DNA from: Allomuricauda sp.
Lineage (GTDB): Bacteria; Bacteroidota; Bacteroidia; Flavobacteriales; Flavobacteriaceae
Reading direction: 5' to 3'
Assembly: GCA_003712125.1 (NCBI GenBank)
Contig: RHLF01000001.1
Span: 1,302,001-1,366,000 of the forward strand
Length of the DNA stretch: 64,000 nt
Under the pieces are notes generated by a model. That model made no database searches and was not told where the DNA came from. It saw only the letters and a list, made by a program, of their open reading frames with translations. This document shows positions 1-8,102 of this stretch, one piece after another (position 1 is the stretch's first letter; each line of letters begins with the position of its first letter). The translations under genes and the position numbers were made by a program.

Positions 1-214
1 TTCCTTCAATGGAACCATAAATCAATTTTCCGGAGTGAAACTCAACTGTGGCCAATGGGAAATAGGGGATGTGGTTGTAGTGTGCCTCAATTGGATTTTC
101 AATCTCGTCCACCATTTGTCCCAATCCGGTACCTAAAACAATCCCTATTTCAGGTGTGTCGAAACCTTTATTTTGCAGATGGGCTACCGATTCATCAAGT
201 TGTTCCTGTGTCAT
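1..214 (-). CDS. Purine nucleoside phosphorylase, N-terminal part (runs off the window)
   Basis: The minus strand from 214 encodes about 71 residues starting MTQEQLDESV, with GIVLGTGLGQM and FPLATVEFHSGKLIYG. These resemble the N-terminal phosphate-binding loop and following strand of trimeric purine nucleoside phosphorylases, which split purine (deoxy)ribonucleosides with phosphate into base and ribose-1-phosphate for salvage. The ATG at 212-214 lies inside the end of the upstream gene, so the two coding regions overlap by 20 nt and are probably translationally coupled. Only the N-terminus is present, so the catalytic C-terminal half cannot be checked. Confidence 0.8.
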   Translation of the reverse strand, partial: MTQEQLDESVAHLQNKGFDTPEIGIVLGTGLGQMVDEIENPIEAHYNHIPYFPLATVEFHSGKLIYGSIEG

Positions 215-833
215 TTTTTATATGTTCAATAAAGGGTTCAAATGCATCTATTTCTCTAATATCTTCGTACAAATCAATATCATTTTTGACTGATAACAAA
301 GTGAAGTTCTCATTTTCAATACTTGTTAAGGTATCACTTAAAACCGATGCGGTACCCCAAGCTTTGTTTTCAAAAAGTGTTGATCGTAATTTTTTCATTC
401 CCAACAAATAGTAGCCACCATCTTTTGCCGGACCAACTACAAAATCATGCTGTTCTAAAGTTGAAAAGGCAGTTTCCAAATCTTCTTTTGACAAATCGTA
501 CATATCGCTGCCGATAACAATTATCTTCTTGTAACCTGCTTCAAAACCTTCCTGAAATGCATGGTGCATTCTTGCACCCAAGTCCGCTCCCTGTTGTAAT
601 TTTTTGGAAAAAACTGTGTTCGGCCATACATCCTCCTGCCAAATTTTCTCCGAATAATAAACCTGCTTGTTTACATCTAGTTCCGAAGTGATAGTGGCCG
701 TATGTGCCAATAAAAATTTATACACCTCAAGAGCTGCTTCGTTCCCAATAGTGGCTGCCAAACGCGTTTTGCATTTACCCAATTCAGGATTTCGAGTAAA
801 AATCAATAATAGACTATCGGAGGTTTTTTCCAA
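195..833 (-). CDS. DUF2064 / TIGR04282-type glycosyltransferase-like protein
   Basis: A 212-residue protein of the DUF2064 family (rSAM/selenodomain-associated transferase 1), which has a GT-A-like fold. Family hallmarks are the N-terminal LLIFTRNPELGKCKTRLA, then VIGSDMYDL near residue 110 (equivalent of the GSD metal-binding motif) and GPAKDGGYYLLG near 135. The substrate is unknown. The only usable start is TTG at 833, because the frame upstream reaches a stop before any ATG or GTG. The 3' end overlaps the purine nucleoside phosphorylase by 20 nt. From general knowledge, this family often sits with a radical-SAM ArsS-like gene and a phosphorylase; the rest of such a cluster would lie left of the window. 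Confidence 0.8.
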   Translation of the reverse strand: MEKTSDSLLLIFTRNPELGKCKTRLAATIGNEAALEVYKFLLAHTATITSELDVNKQVYYSEKIWQEDVWPNTVFSKKLQQGADLGARMHHAFQEGFEAGYKKIIVIGSDMYDLSKEDLETAFSTLEQHDFVVGPAKDGGYYLLGMKKLRSTLFENKAWGTASVLSDTLTSIENENFTLLSVKNDIDLYEDIREIDAFEPFIEHIKNDTGTT

Positions 834-974
834 GTTTCCCAGTTTTAATCGATGCGTTTTTTGGTATTGGTCAAAGGTTCATGCCAAAGCTTTCAAAACA
901 GATTCAAAGATACTGTTTTAAGCTGCAGTACTTTTTTATGGTTATCTTGTTTCCATATGCCATAGTCTATTAAA

Positions 975-2528
975 ATGAAACACTTCGTAACCCTTGCATT
1001 ACTTATCGCAATAGCCCTTGTTGGGTGTAGAACTGAGCAGTCTGATCAAAGCATAAAAGACGCGCCTGACATGACATCGTATAAAGAGCCATTTAGGCCC
1101 CAGTACCACTTTACTCCGGAAAGCGGTTGGATGAATGACCCGAATGGGTTAGTGTATCATGATGGGGTATATCATCTTTTTTATCAATTCTACCCCCATG
1201 CTACGGTTTGGGGTCCTATGCACTGGGGGCACGCTACCAGTACTGATATGATACATTGGGAGCATCGCCCCATTGCGCTATTTCCCGATCAAAGTGGGCT
1301 TATTTTTTCAGGAAGTGCCGTTGTTGATACCCATAATACCTCTGGTTTTGGAAAGGATGGAATTGCCCCCTTGGTGGCTGTCTTTACGTACCATAATATG
1401 GAAGGCGAGAAAACGGGTAGCAATGATTTTCAAACCCAAGGTATAGCTTATAGCCTAGACAATGGAATAAGTTGGACCAAATATGAAGGAAATCCGGTAC
1501 TCCCCAACAACGGTATACGGGATTTGCGAGACCCGAAAGTTTTTTGGCATGAGGAGTCGAAGAGTTGGATTATGGCTTTGGTGGCAGGCGACCACGCAAA
1601 ATTTTATCGCTCAATCAATTTAAAGCAATGGGATAACATTAGCGACTTTGGATTTGAACAAGGGGCTCATGGTGGTGTTTGGGAATGTCCCGATCTGTTC
1701 CCTTTGAAGGTCAAGGGGACCGATGAAGAAAAATGGGTGTTGATCATAAGTATTGGAGGTGGGGGTCCGAATGGGGGCAGCGGAACTCAATACTTTGTAG
1801 GTGATTTTGATGGCACAACCTTTACTTCCGACCAGCAAACATTTAAATGGCTCGATTGGGGTACAGATAATTATGCTGGGGTCACTTATAATCAGGTTCC
1901 CAATGGAGACCGAATTTTTATTGGTTGGATGAACAATTGGCAATATGCATTGGCTACTCCTGCCTCGACATGGAGGAGTGCCATGACCTTACCTCGTAAA
2001 CTTACACTCGAGAAGCACGGTGATACCTACCTTTTGAATAATTATCCCCTTGAAGAAGTCAACTTACTTGCCAGTGCACCCCGAAGTGAACATATAGATT
2101 TGGAATCAGGTCAGGCTCAATCCTTGATATTGGAAGGGCTAAATCAAAAGAAAATTGCTTTCAAGGCTCCAAACGCTGATTTTAAAATTACTTTTTCAAA
2201 TGAATTAGGAGAACAAGTTGGGCTAATTTATGACAAAGCATCCCAATTACTTATGCTTGATCGCACCCAATCAGGACACACGGATTTTAACTATGAGTTT
2301 GGCAATAAACTACACTATATGGTTGTAAATGAGGTAAAGGAAGAATTTCTGGTAGAGCTGTATTTGGATTGGTCTTCCTTAGAAACTTTTATCAATGGTG
2401 GTCAATATGCCATGACACAGTTATTATTTCCCTCACAACCGTTCAATCGTTTGACCTTCAAAAATCTTTCCCAAGAAAAAATCTTGTTCCATGCCATCGA
2501 GATTAGCACTATGAAATCAACTTGGTGA
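975..2528 (+). CDS. Secreted glycoside hydrolase family 32 lipoprotein (fructan/levan hydrolase)
   Basis: A 517-residue GH32 enzyme expected to hydrolyse beta-fructosides such as levan, inulin or sucrose. A lipoprotein signal ends at Cys18 (ALVGC), placing it in the envelope. The five-bladed propeller carries the three GH32 catalytic motifs: WMNDPNG with nucleophile Asp55, RDP with transition-state stabiliser Asp186, and WECPDLF with acid/base Glu237. The C-terminal part from about residue 350 fits the usual beta-sandwich. The order of motifs and length match exo-acting levanase/inulinase types, but exo versus endo action and the linkage cannot be decided from sequence. No SusC/SusD pair, fructokinase or sugar transporter flanks it; the next gene is a DoxX-like protein 27 nt downstream. 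Confidence 0.92.
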   Translation: MKHFVTLALLIAIALVGCRTEQSDQSIKDAPDMTSYKEPFRPQYHFTPESGWMNDPNGLVYHDGVYHLFYQFYPHATVWGPMHWGHATSTDMIHWEHRPIALFPDQSGLIFSGSAVVDTHNTSGFGKDGIAPLVAVFTYHNMEGEKTGSNDFQTQGIAYSLDNGISWTKYEGNPVLPNNGIRDLRDPKVFWHEESKSWIMALVAGDHAKFYRSINLKQWDNISDFGFEQGAHGGVWECPDLFPLKVKGTDEEKWVLIISIGGGGPNGGSGTQYFVGDFDGTTFTSDQQTFKWLDWGTDNYAGVTYNQVPNGDRIFIGWMNNWQYALATPASTWRSAMTLPRKLTLEKHGDTYLLNNYPLEEVNLLASAPRSEHIDLESGQAQSLILEGLNQKKIAFKAPNADFKITFSNELGEQVGLIYDKASQLLMLDRTQSGHTDFNYEFGNKLHYMVVNEVKEEFLVELYLDWSSLETFINGGQYAMTQLLFPSQPFNRLTFKNLSQEKILFHAIEISTMKSTW

Positions 2529-2555
2529 GCAAACCAATTAAAGGGTAACGAATCA

Positions 2556-3008
2556 ATGATATTTAGAAAATTAGATGCTACCATTTCAAAACGAATGAAA
2601 AAAATGGGTGATCCCGCCCTCAGAATTTCATTTGCAATCATATTCTTTTGGTTCGGTATTTTAAAACCCCTGGGGATGTCGTCTGCCGAAGAATTGCTAA
2701 AGGCAACTGTGACCTGGTTGCCCATCGGCGCACCTGAAACATGGTTGGTTGTTATAGGATGGTGGGAGGTAACTATCGGACTCACCTTTCTTTTTAGGCG
2801 TACAACGCGAATTGCAATCGCCCTACTATTTCTTCAAATGGTGGGTACTTTTATGCCGCTGGTATTTTTACCTGAAATAACGTTTCAGAATGGGAATTAC
2901 CTATTGCCATCTTTAGAAGGGCAATACATTATTAAAAATGTGATGATCATCTCTGCAGCCCTTGTTCTCGGGGGTACCTTTTATAAATCAAAAGATGAGG
3001 TGCACTAA
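2556..3008 (+). CDS. DoxX-like / DUF417-type membrane protein
   Basis: A 150-residue protein with about four hydrophobic segments (roughly residues 25-40, 63-80, 86-105 and 128-145) and the FFWFGILKPLG start of the first helix that is typical of DoxX/YkgB-like four-helix proteins. No enzymatic motif is visible, and the function of these proteins is generally poorly defined; some associate with redox processes. It follows the GH32 gene by 27 nt and could be cotranscribed with it. Its TAA stop overlaps the stop of the convergent small gene in the tetranucleotide CTAA at 3005-3008. Confidence 0.7.
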   Translation: MIFRKLDATISKRMKKMGDPALRISFAIIFFWFGILKPLGMSSAEELLKATVTWLPIGAPETWLVVIGWWEVTIGLTFLFRRTTRIAIALLFLQMVGTFMPLVFLPEITFQNGNYLLPSLEGQYIIKNVMIISAALVLGGTFYKSKDEVH

Positions 3009-3232
3009 TTGAGAGGATTACCTTTCAGGCGTTTTTCTATTTTGCGCTTCTTTTCGGTAAGACGCTTCATTAAATCCATCAGGGAGGAGTCCTGAGTCTT
3101 TTTGTAGATTTCGTTAATAGATAATATTAGCTGTTTCGCCTCTCTTGAGGCGGCTACTCTATCACTGGTCGACATGTGGCTCAAAGTTCTGCTTTCAAAC
3201 TCTAAGGCTGCTTCCATCAACTCTTTTGTCAT
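3005..3232 (-). CDS. Small charged helical protein, unknown function
   Basis: A 75-residue protein with no signal peptide or membrane segment. It is predicted almost wholly alpha-helical and is rich in Lys, Arg and Glu, ending in a very basic stretch (LTEKKRKIEKRLKG). I recognise no named family, although small helical proteins of this kind recur in flavobacterial genomes. The ATG at 3232 is the only sensible start. It converges on the DoxX-like gene with a 4-nt stop overlap. Coding is supported by the precise fit of its stop to the neighbour and by the ordinary amino-acid composition. Confidence 0.6.
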   Translation of the reverse strand: MTKELMEAALEFESRTLSHMSTSDRVAASREAKQLILSINEIYKKTQDSSLMDLMKRLTEKKRKIEKRLKGNPLN

Positions 3233-3660
3233 TCTTTTTTGGTAAAATTATTTCAAATCCATGTTAAAAGAGCCATGATACGATAAAATGTTTTTATGCG
3301 AACATTGGCACTGCATATTTATGAAATATTTAAGATACAACGAAATGATTTTCCGAATTCGATTTTTGCTAATAAAATTTAGGGCTAATCAGTTTCCGAA
3401 GTAGCTGAGCAAACTGTTGATTAACAGTACAATTGAAGAAATAAGTACCATATACCAAAAAATATAGCCCATTTTAACCTGTATAGTGTTCATCGTTCTT
3501 AGGTTGTTTTGATAGTCTAAATTTAAGGGTATAACGATAGCATCGATTTCGGAATTTATAGATGGCATAAAAAAAAGTATGGATGGTAAACTATGACCTA
3601 CCATACGATTTGCAGGTGGTAGAAGTGATAGGACAAATCCCCTGCTTTTTTCTTTTTTTG
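3233..3660. other. Gene-poor stretch upstream of tRNA-Phe
   Basis: About 430 nt, A+T-rich, between the small helical protein and the tRNA-Phe promoter. It holds one possible very short membrane protein on the minus strand (3389-3493) and a 17-nt segment (ATTTATGAAATATTTAA, 3317-3333) that recurs at 63308-63324. I find no tRNA, no convincing hairpin and no good -7 element for the flanking minus-strand genes. Confidence 0.6.
3389..3493 (-). CDS. Possible 34-residue single-pass membrane peptide
   Basis: From the ATG at 3491-3493 the frame encodes MNTIQVKMGYIFWYMVLISS followed by a hydrophobic tail ending SLLSYFGN. That is one transmembrane helix with a short, mildly basic N-terminus. The frame can be extended upstream to an ATG at 3604, but that extension has no protein-like character and no promoter. 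Nothing but the composition supports coding, so this may be chance. Confidence 0.25.
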   Translation of the reverse strand: MNTIQVKMGYIFWYMVLISSIVLLINSLLSYFGN

Positions 3661-3691
3661 TTTGTAAATCCTAAATTTGAAACTATATTTG
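3661..3691 (+). promoter_or_regulatory. Bacteroidota-type promoter for tRNA-Phe
   Basis: TTTG at 3661-3664 and TATATTTG at 3684-3691 match the -33 and -7 elements recognised by the Bacteroidota primary sigma factor, with a 19-nt spacer. Transcription should begin near 3697, about 10 nt before the mature tRNA. Confidence 0.75.
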
Positions 3692-3706
3692 CAGCCCTTT
3701 AAACAA

Positions 3707-3779
<73 letters not shown>

Positions 3780-3780
3780 C

Positions 3781-3814
3781 AAGCCCCAACGCTGTGTTGG
3801 GGCTTTGTTTTTTT
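3781..3814 (+). terminator. Intrinsic terminator of tRNA-Phe, abutting the coaX start
   Basis: A 10-bp stem AAGCCCCAAC/GTTGGGGCTT (3781-3790 with 3796-3805) with a 5-nt loop is followed by a T-rich run to 3814. The coaX ATG is at 3817, so the hairpin occupies the whole space where a ribosome-binding site would be. Confidence 0.88.
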
Positions 3815-3816
3815 AT

Positions 3817-4545
3817 ATGAACCTAGTAATCGACATCGGAAACACCTTGGTGAAATTTGCAGTCTTCGACCGCAAACAGATGTTGATTGACCAAGTTTCA
3901 GAGGCTGGCCTGTTTCTTTCAAAAGTCAAGGAGTTATTTGAGCTTTATCCAAAAATTGACGCTGCAATAATTTCATCGGTCGGTGATATGAATCGCAAAG
4001 AGAGCGAAATTGTATCGCTTTTTTGCAAGGTTCATGTGCTCACCCACGAATCAAAATTGCCATTCAAAAATAGTTACGCCACCCTGGCCACCTTGGGGGT
4101 AGATCGAATGGCATTGGCAACAGCGGCATTTTACCATAACCCCAGAGGCAATACCTTGGTCATCGATGCAGGTACCTGCATCACCTATGATATGGTGAAT
4201 GACTATGGTGAATATTTGGGTGGGGCGATATCTCCTGGAGTTTCAATGCGATACTGGGCGATGCATACCAAAACGGCAAAGCTGCCCTTGCTCAAACCTG
4301 GAGAAATTTTCGATTTTATCGGTAATTCGACCGAAATGGGCATGCACAGTGGTGTTATCAATGGGGTTGCCAATGAAGTAGATGGGGTAATCGACCAATA
4401 TCGAGCGCGCTTTGAACATTTAACAGTTATTTTAACAGGCGGTGAAGCCCATTTTTTTGCCAAAAGCCTAAAAAACACCATATTTGCGAACTCAAAATTT
4501 CTCTTAGAAGGGCTTAATTACCTGCTGGAATACAACAAAAATTAG
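3817..4545 (+). CDS. coaX: Type III pantothenate kinase
   Basis: A 242-residue cytosolic kinase that phosphorylates pantothenate in the first step of coenzyme A synthesis. It has the ASKHA-fold motifs of the CoaX family: DIGNTLVKFAVFD at residues 6-18, GVDRMALA near 94, VIDAGTCITYD near 115 and GGAISPG near 137. The length is normal. The start at 3817 gives the expected MNLVIDIGNT N-terminus; a longer frame would run back into the tRNA. It heads an envelope-gene run and its TAG stop is followed immediately by the next ATG. The terminator just before it leaves no room for its own leader, so expression probably depends on read-through from the tRNA unit or an unrecognised promoter. Confidence 0.93.
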   Translation: MNLVIDIGNTLVKFAVFDRKQMLIDQVSEAGLFLSKVKELFELYPKIDAAIISSVGDMNRKESEIVSLFCKVHVLTHESKLPFKNSYATLATLGVDRMALATAAFYHNPRGNTLVIDAGTCITYDMVNDYGEYLGGAISPGVSMRYWAMHTKTAKLPLLKPGEIFDFIGNSTEMGMHSGVINGVANEVDGVIDQYRARFEHLTVILTGGEAHFFAKSLKNTIFANSKFLLEGLNYLLEYNKN

Positions 4546-5811
4546 ATGGTCAAGAGATATCTTTTCACCCTTTTTTGCTTTGTTTTTTTTATAAGTTATT
4601 CGCAAAATGGAACGGTTTCACCGTACTCCTTTTTTGGAATAGGAGATTTAAGAAACAGTGGTACGGTCGATAACCAAATGATGGGTGGTATTAGCATGTA
4701 TGGTGATAGCATACATATTAATTTGCAAAACCCCGCCGCTTATTCCAAATTGGCATTAACGGCATATACGGCAGCAATTTCCCACACCGAAGTTCGCCTT
4801 GAAGATTTTAATGAGCTACAGAATTCATCAGTAACCAACTTAGATTATTTGGCCATCGGCTTTCCTTTGGGTAAAAAAGTGGGTATGGGTTTTGGATTGA
4901 TGCCCTACACATCTTTAGGTTACCAATTGGTTGATGAACGCACAAATGCGGCGCAAGATACAATTACCAATGTATTTTCGGGAGAGGGCGGCATTAATAG
5001 GGCCTACCTATCCATAGGTTTTGAGCCCATAAAGAATGTAAGTCTCGGAGCAACAATAAACTACAATTTTGGAAATCTTGACAACCAGCGGTTGCAGACG
5101 GTTCAAGATGTTCAGTTGGGTACCATTGACCGAAGGCTTTCTAAAATTAATGGCTTCGATTTTAATTACGCGGTGACTTACACCCCAACGATTAAAGAAA
5201 AATATACGCTGTACACATTCGCAGGTTTTGATACCCAGGTGAATCTGACTTCTGAAAATTCACAGCGAATAGGTTCATTTTCTACAACTACCGGTCAAGA
5301 CATAGAGGTGATTGATGTTGATCTTGACGCTCAAAATCTTCGCAGAACAGAACTTAAAATTCCTACTACTTTTAAGGGTGGTTTAGGTTTTGGTGAGAAC
5401 AAAAAGTGGTTCGTTGGCGGTGAGTATAGTTTTCAGAAAATGAGTGAATTTGAAAACACCTTTTTAGGCATCGCAAACGCATCCTATCAAGATGCCAGTA
5501 GCTATGCCTTCGGAGCTTATTACATTCCGAATTACAATTCCATCACGAACTATTTGAGCCGAATTACTTACCGGGCAGGGGTACGTTACGATGTCACAGG
5601 ATTGGTGGTTAACGAACAGGCCATTGATAATTTTGGCATAACTTTTGGACTTGGCTTACCGTTGGGCAATGCGTTCTCCAATTTAAACCTTGGTTTTGAG
5701 CTTGGTAGAAGAGGAACAACAGTGGCCAACTTGGTACGAGAAAGTTACCTAAAAATAAATGTGGGCTTATCATTAAATGATAAATGGTTCCTTAAAAGAA
5801 AAATAAATTAA
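4546..5811 (+). CDS. Outer-membrane beta-barrel-like protein
   Basis: A 421-residue protein with a Sec signal peptide (hydrophobic FTLFCFVFFISYS before Gln20) and no cytoplasmic domain. Alternating aromatic/hydrophobic strands with glycine-rich turns fit a beta-barrel, as do SPYSFFGIGDL near the N-terminus (a common start of Bacteroidota FadL-like or PorV-like barrels) and repeated motifs such as KVGMGFGLMPY and FGITFGLGLPLG. The ligand is unknown. It starts at the base after the coaX stop, implying coupled translation. Its place between coaX and a TPR/lptC pair suggests an envelope role. Confidence 0.75.
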   Translation: MVKRYLFTLFCFVFFISYSQNGTVSPYSFFGIGDLRNSGTVDNQMMGGISMYGDSIHINLQNPAAYSKLALTAYTAAISHTEVRLEDFNELQNSSVTNLDYLAIGFPLGKKVGMGFGLMPYTSLGYQLVDERTNAAQDTITNVFSGEGGINRAYLSIGFEPIKNVSLGATINYNFGNLDNQRLQTVQDVQLGTIDRRLSKINGFDFNYAVTYTPTIKEKYTLYTFAGFDTQVNLTSENSQRIGSFSTTTGQDIEVIDVDLDAQNLRRTELKIPTTFKGGLGFGENKKWFVGGEYSFQKMSEFENTFLGIANASYQDASSYAFGAYYIPNYNSITNYLSRITYRAGVRYDVTGLVVNEQAIDNFGITFGLGLPLGNAFSNLNLGFELGRRGTTVANLVRESYLKINVGLSLNDKWFLKRKIN

Positions 5812-5913
5812 CAGGGTTCTTTTTCCTTTAATCGTAAATATCCTTCGATTAAGAGACTATTGGGAAAAAGATTCTTTAAAAATTTGTACATTAACCGCTT
5901 TAAAATTAGAACG

Positions 5914-7293
5914 ATGAAGACGAAACTCTACTTAACAGTGATGACCATTTTAATGGTTTCGAGCATGGGTATGTCCCAAGCCCAAAATCCTGAGTGTATG
6001 ACCAATCTGTCGATTTATGCAGAGCATGCCAAAGTAAAGAATTATGATGCCGCCTACGATCCCTGGAAAATGGTATTGACCAATTGCCCAGATATCAATA
6101 AGGCAAATTTTTCATATGGTGAGCGTATCCTGAAGCACAAGATCAAAAATTCATCAGGATCGGATAAGGATGGATACATCCAAGACCTGTTGACTTTATA
6201 TGACAACAGTCTTAAATACTTCCCTACAAAATTTACCAAGGCAGGGGTTGCCATCGACAAGACCTTGTTGATGTATGACAATAAAATGGCATCTGACGAC
6301 AAGTTGTATAGCATGTTGGACCAAGCCTTTAACGGCGATAAAAAGAACTTCAAGAATCCAAAAGCATTGTACCTTTATTTTTCGGCCCTTGTTGATTTGC
6401 ACAATGCGGGCAAAAAAGACCTGCAGGAGGTTTTTGATACCTATGATGATGTTACCGAAAAAGTAGAAGAGGAAAATAAAAAGTTGACCAATGCTTTATC
6501 CAAGATATTGGCAAAAGAAGATGCGGGTACAGCATTGACTTCCAAGGAAAAAAGACTAAAGAAGGCGTACACTACAAACTCTGAATCTTACGGTAAGATT
6601 GCAGGAAGTATCGATTCGAAGTTGGGTGCACTGGCTGACTGCGGAAACTTGATACCCTTGTACCAAAAGAGCTTTGAAGCCAAGAAAAACGACGTGAAGT
6701 GGGTGAAAAGAGCAGTTGGTAGAATGTTTAGTAAAGAATGTACCGATGACCCTATGTTCCAAAAGCTTTTTGAGGCCCAGTTGGCCTTAGATCCTTCAGC
6801 TGACGCCTTTGTTTACGGTGGAAACATCAAATTGAAAAGCGGAGATAACAATGGGGCCATTGCAGATTTTGACAAGGCACTTGAATTGGAAACAGATTCC
6901 TACCGACGTTCAAACATTGCTTATAAAGTAGCCACGGTATTTAGAAGAAAGGGCAGCAAATCAAATGCGAGAAAGTATGCCTTGAAGGCACTTGATTACA
7001 ATCCTTCAAATGGGAAGGCCTATTTATTGATTGCCAACTTATATGCAACAAGTGCCAACGTTTGTGGAAACAGCGCCTTTGAAAAAAGAGCGGTATATTG
7101 GAGAGCAGCTGATATGGCATCAAAAGCAGCACGGGTTGACCCTTCGTTGAGTTCTAGGGCGAACCAATCTGCGGCGAGTTATAGAGCCAAAGCACCTACC
7201 AAGGAAATGATCTTTAACTCAGGTAAAGCTGGTCAGAGTATTTCATTCTCTTCCTGTTGGGTTGGGGGCAGCGTAAAGGTGCCAAGCTTATAA
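5914..7293 (+). CDS. Secreted TPR-repeat protein
   Basis: A 459-residue exported protein. I chose the ATG at 5914 because it gives a proper signal peptide (MKTKLYLTVMTILMVSSMGM, cleavage near SQAQ); the in-frame ATG at 5860 would put a basic stretch before it. TPR-like helix pairs are visible, clearest at about residues 300-400 (ALDPSADAFVYGGNIKLKSG, then AIADFDKALELE and ARKYALKALDYNPSNGKAYL). The central part is Lys-rich and helical. The likely role is as a periplasmic scaffold. The end overlaps the lptC frame by 37 nt if lptC starts at 7257. Confidence 0.75.
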   Translation: MKTKLYLTVMTILMVSSMGMSQAQNPECMTNLSIYAEHAKVKNYDAAYDPWKMVLTNCPDINKANFSYGERILKHKIKNSSGSDKDGYIQDLLTLYDNSLKYFPTKFTKAGVAIDKTLLMYDNKMASDDKLYSMLDQAFNGDKKNFKNPKALYLYFSALVDLHNAGKKDLQEVFDTYDDVTEKVEEENKKLTNALSKILAKEDAGTALTSKEKRLKKAYTTNSESYGKIAGSIDSKLGALADCGNLIPLYQKSFEAKKNDVKWVKRAVGRMFSKECTDDPMFQKLFEAQLALDPSADAFVYGGNIKLKSGDNNGAIADFDKALELETDSYRRSNIAYKVATVFRRKGSKSNARKYALKALDYNPSNGKAYLLIANLYATSANVCGNSAFEKRAVYWRAADMASKAARVDPSLSSRANQSAASYRAKAPTKEMIFNSGKAGQSISFSSCWVGGSVKVPSL

Positions 7294-7895
7294 GGTTGCG
7301 AACCCAGATAAGACATAACTGCATAAGAATTGCCACGGTTTTTACCGTGGCAATCCTTTTTGTGGCCTGTCAAGACAATTACAAAAGAGTAGGGGAAGAA
7401 GCAGTTGAACGGGTATTTCCCCAAGGTGTAGCAAAAAACTTTACCTTGACCTATACCGAGGCGCAACGGGAATTGTCCAATATTGATTCTGCCGATTCAA
7501 GAATCATTGCGATCCTAAAAAGCCCTTTAAATGAAAATTATGAAAATCTTTCATTTAGGCACCAGATTTTTCCTGAAGGTTTAGTGGTTGATTTCTATGA
7601 TGAGGAAGGTCGTAAAAACACGATCAAGGCCGACTATGGTATGGTGTATTCCCAGACCAACCTGATCGATCTGCAAGGGAATGTTCTTATTGAGAGCCAT
7701 GATGGGAAAAAGTTAGAGACCTCACAACTCTACTGGGACCGGAAGAACAAATGGATTTTTACCCAACATAAGTTCACCTATACCAACCCAGAAGATGGTA
7801 CTGTTATGGATGGGGAGGGCATGGATTTCAATAGAGATTTCACCTTCTTTAAAGCACATAAAACCTATGGGATAATGACCATAAAAGAAGAATAA
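7257..7895 (+). CDS. lptC: LPS export protein LptC (lipoprotein-like)
   Basis: A 212-residue protein with the LptC/OstA-like arrangement: an N-terminal hydrophobic segment ending in a lipobox-like LFVAC (Cys near residue 38), then a beta-jellyroll-type region containing VVDFYDEEGRKNTIKADYG, LIDLQGNVLIES and LYWDRKNKWIFT. In the Lpt bridge LptC passes lipopolysaccharide from LptBFG to LptA. The ATG at 7257 overlaps the TPR gene by 37 nt. A TTG at 7296, preceded by TATAAGG, would give a more typical short lipoprotein signal and is a real alternative. A small membrane protein starts 1 nt after its stop. Confidence 0.82.
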   Translation: MGWGQRKGAKLIRLRTQIRHNCIRIATVFTVAILFVACQDNYKRVGEEAVERVFPQGVAKNFTLTYTEAQRELSNIDSADSRIIAILKSPLNENYENLSFRHQIFPEGLVVDFYDEEGRKNTIKADYGMVYSQTNLIDLQGNVLIESHDGKKLETSQLYWDRKNKWIFTQHKFTYTNPEDGTVMDGEGMDFNRDFTFFKAHKTYGIMTIKEE

Positions 7896-7896
7896 G

Positions 7897-8100
7897 ATGA
7901 TTAAAATACTGAAGTATACTGAATATTTATATTTGGCCGTAGCCATTGTTTCGATTTACAAGATAATCTCACTTTGGGCCGTTGAGCCCAAGGAAACTTA
8001 TATTTTCATTTTTTTTGCTGTGGTCTCTATTGCGATGTTTTTGTTTCGAAGAAACTATCGCAAGCGCTTTGAAAAACGCAAAAAAGACAACCGGTCGTAA
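7897..8100 (+). CDS. Small two-helix membrane protein
   Basis: A 67-residue protein with two hydrophobic helices (about residues 10-26 and 36-50) and a strongly basic C-terminus (FRRNYRKRFEKRKKDN), which by the positive-inside rule faces the cytoplasm. I recognise no named family. It lies 1 nt after lptC and 2 nt before the CNNM gene, so it is clearly part of the same transcript. A function with lptC or the CNNM protein is only suggested by position. Confidence 0.65.
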   Translation: MIKILKYTEYLYLAVAIVSIYKIISLWAVEPKETYIFIFFAVVSIAMFLFRRNYRKRFEKRKKDNRS

Positions 8101-8102
8101 TC

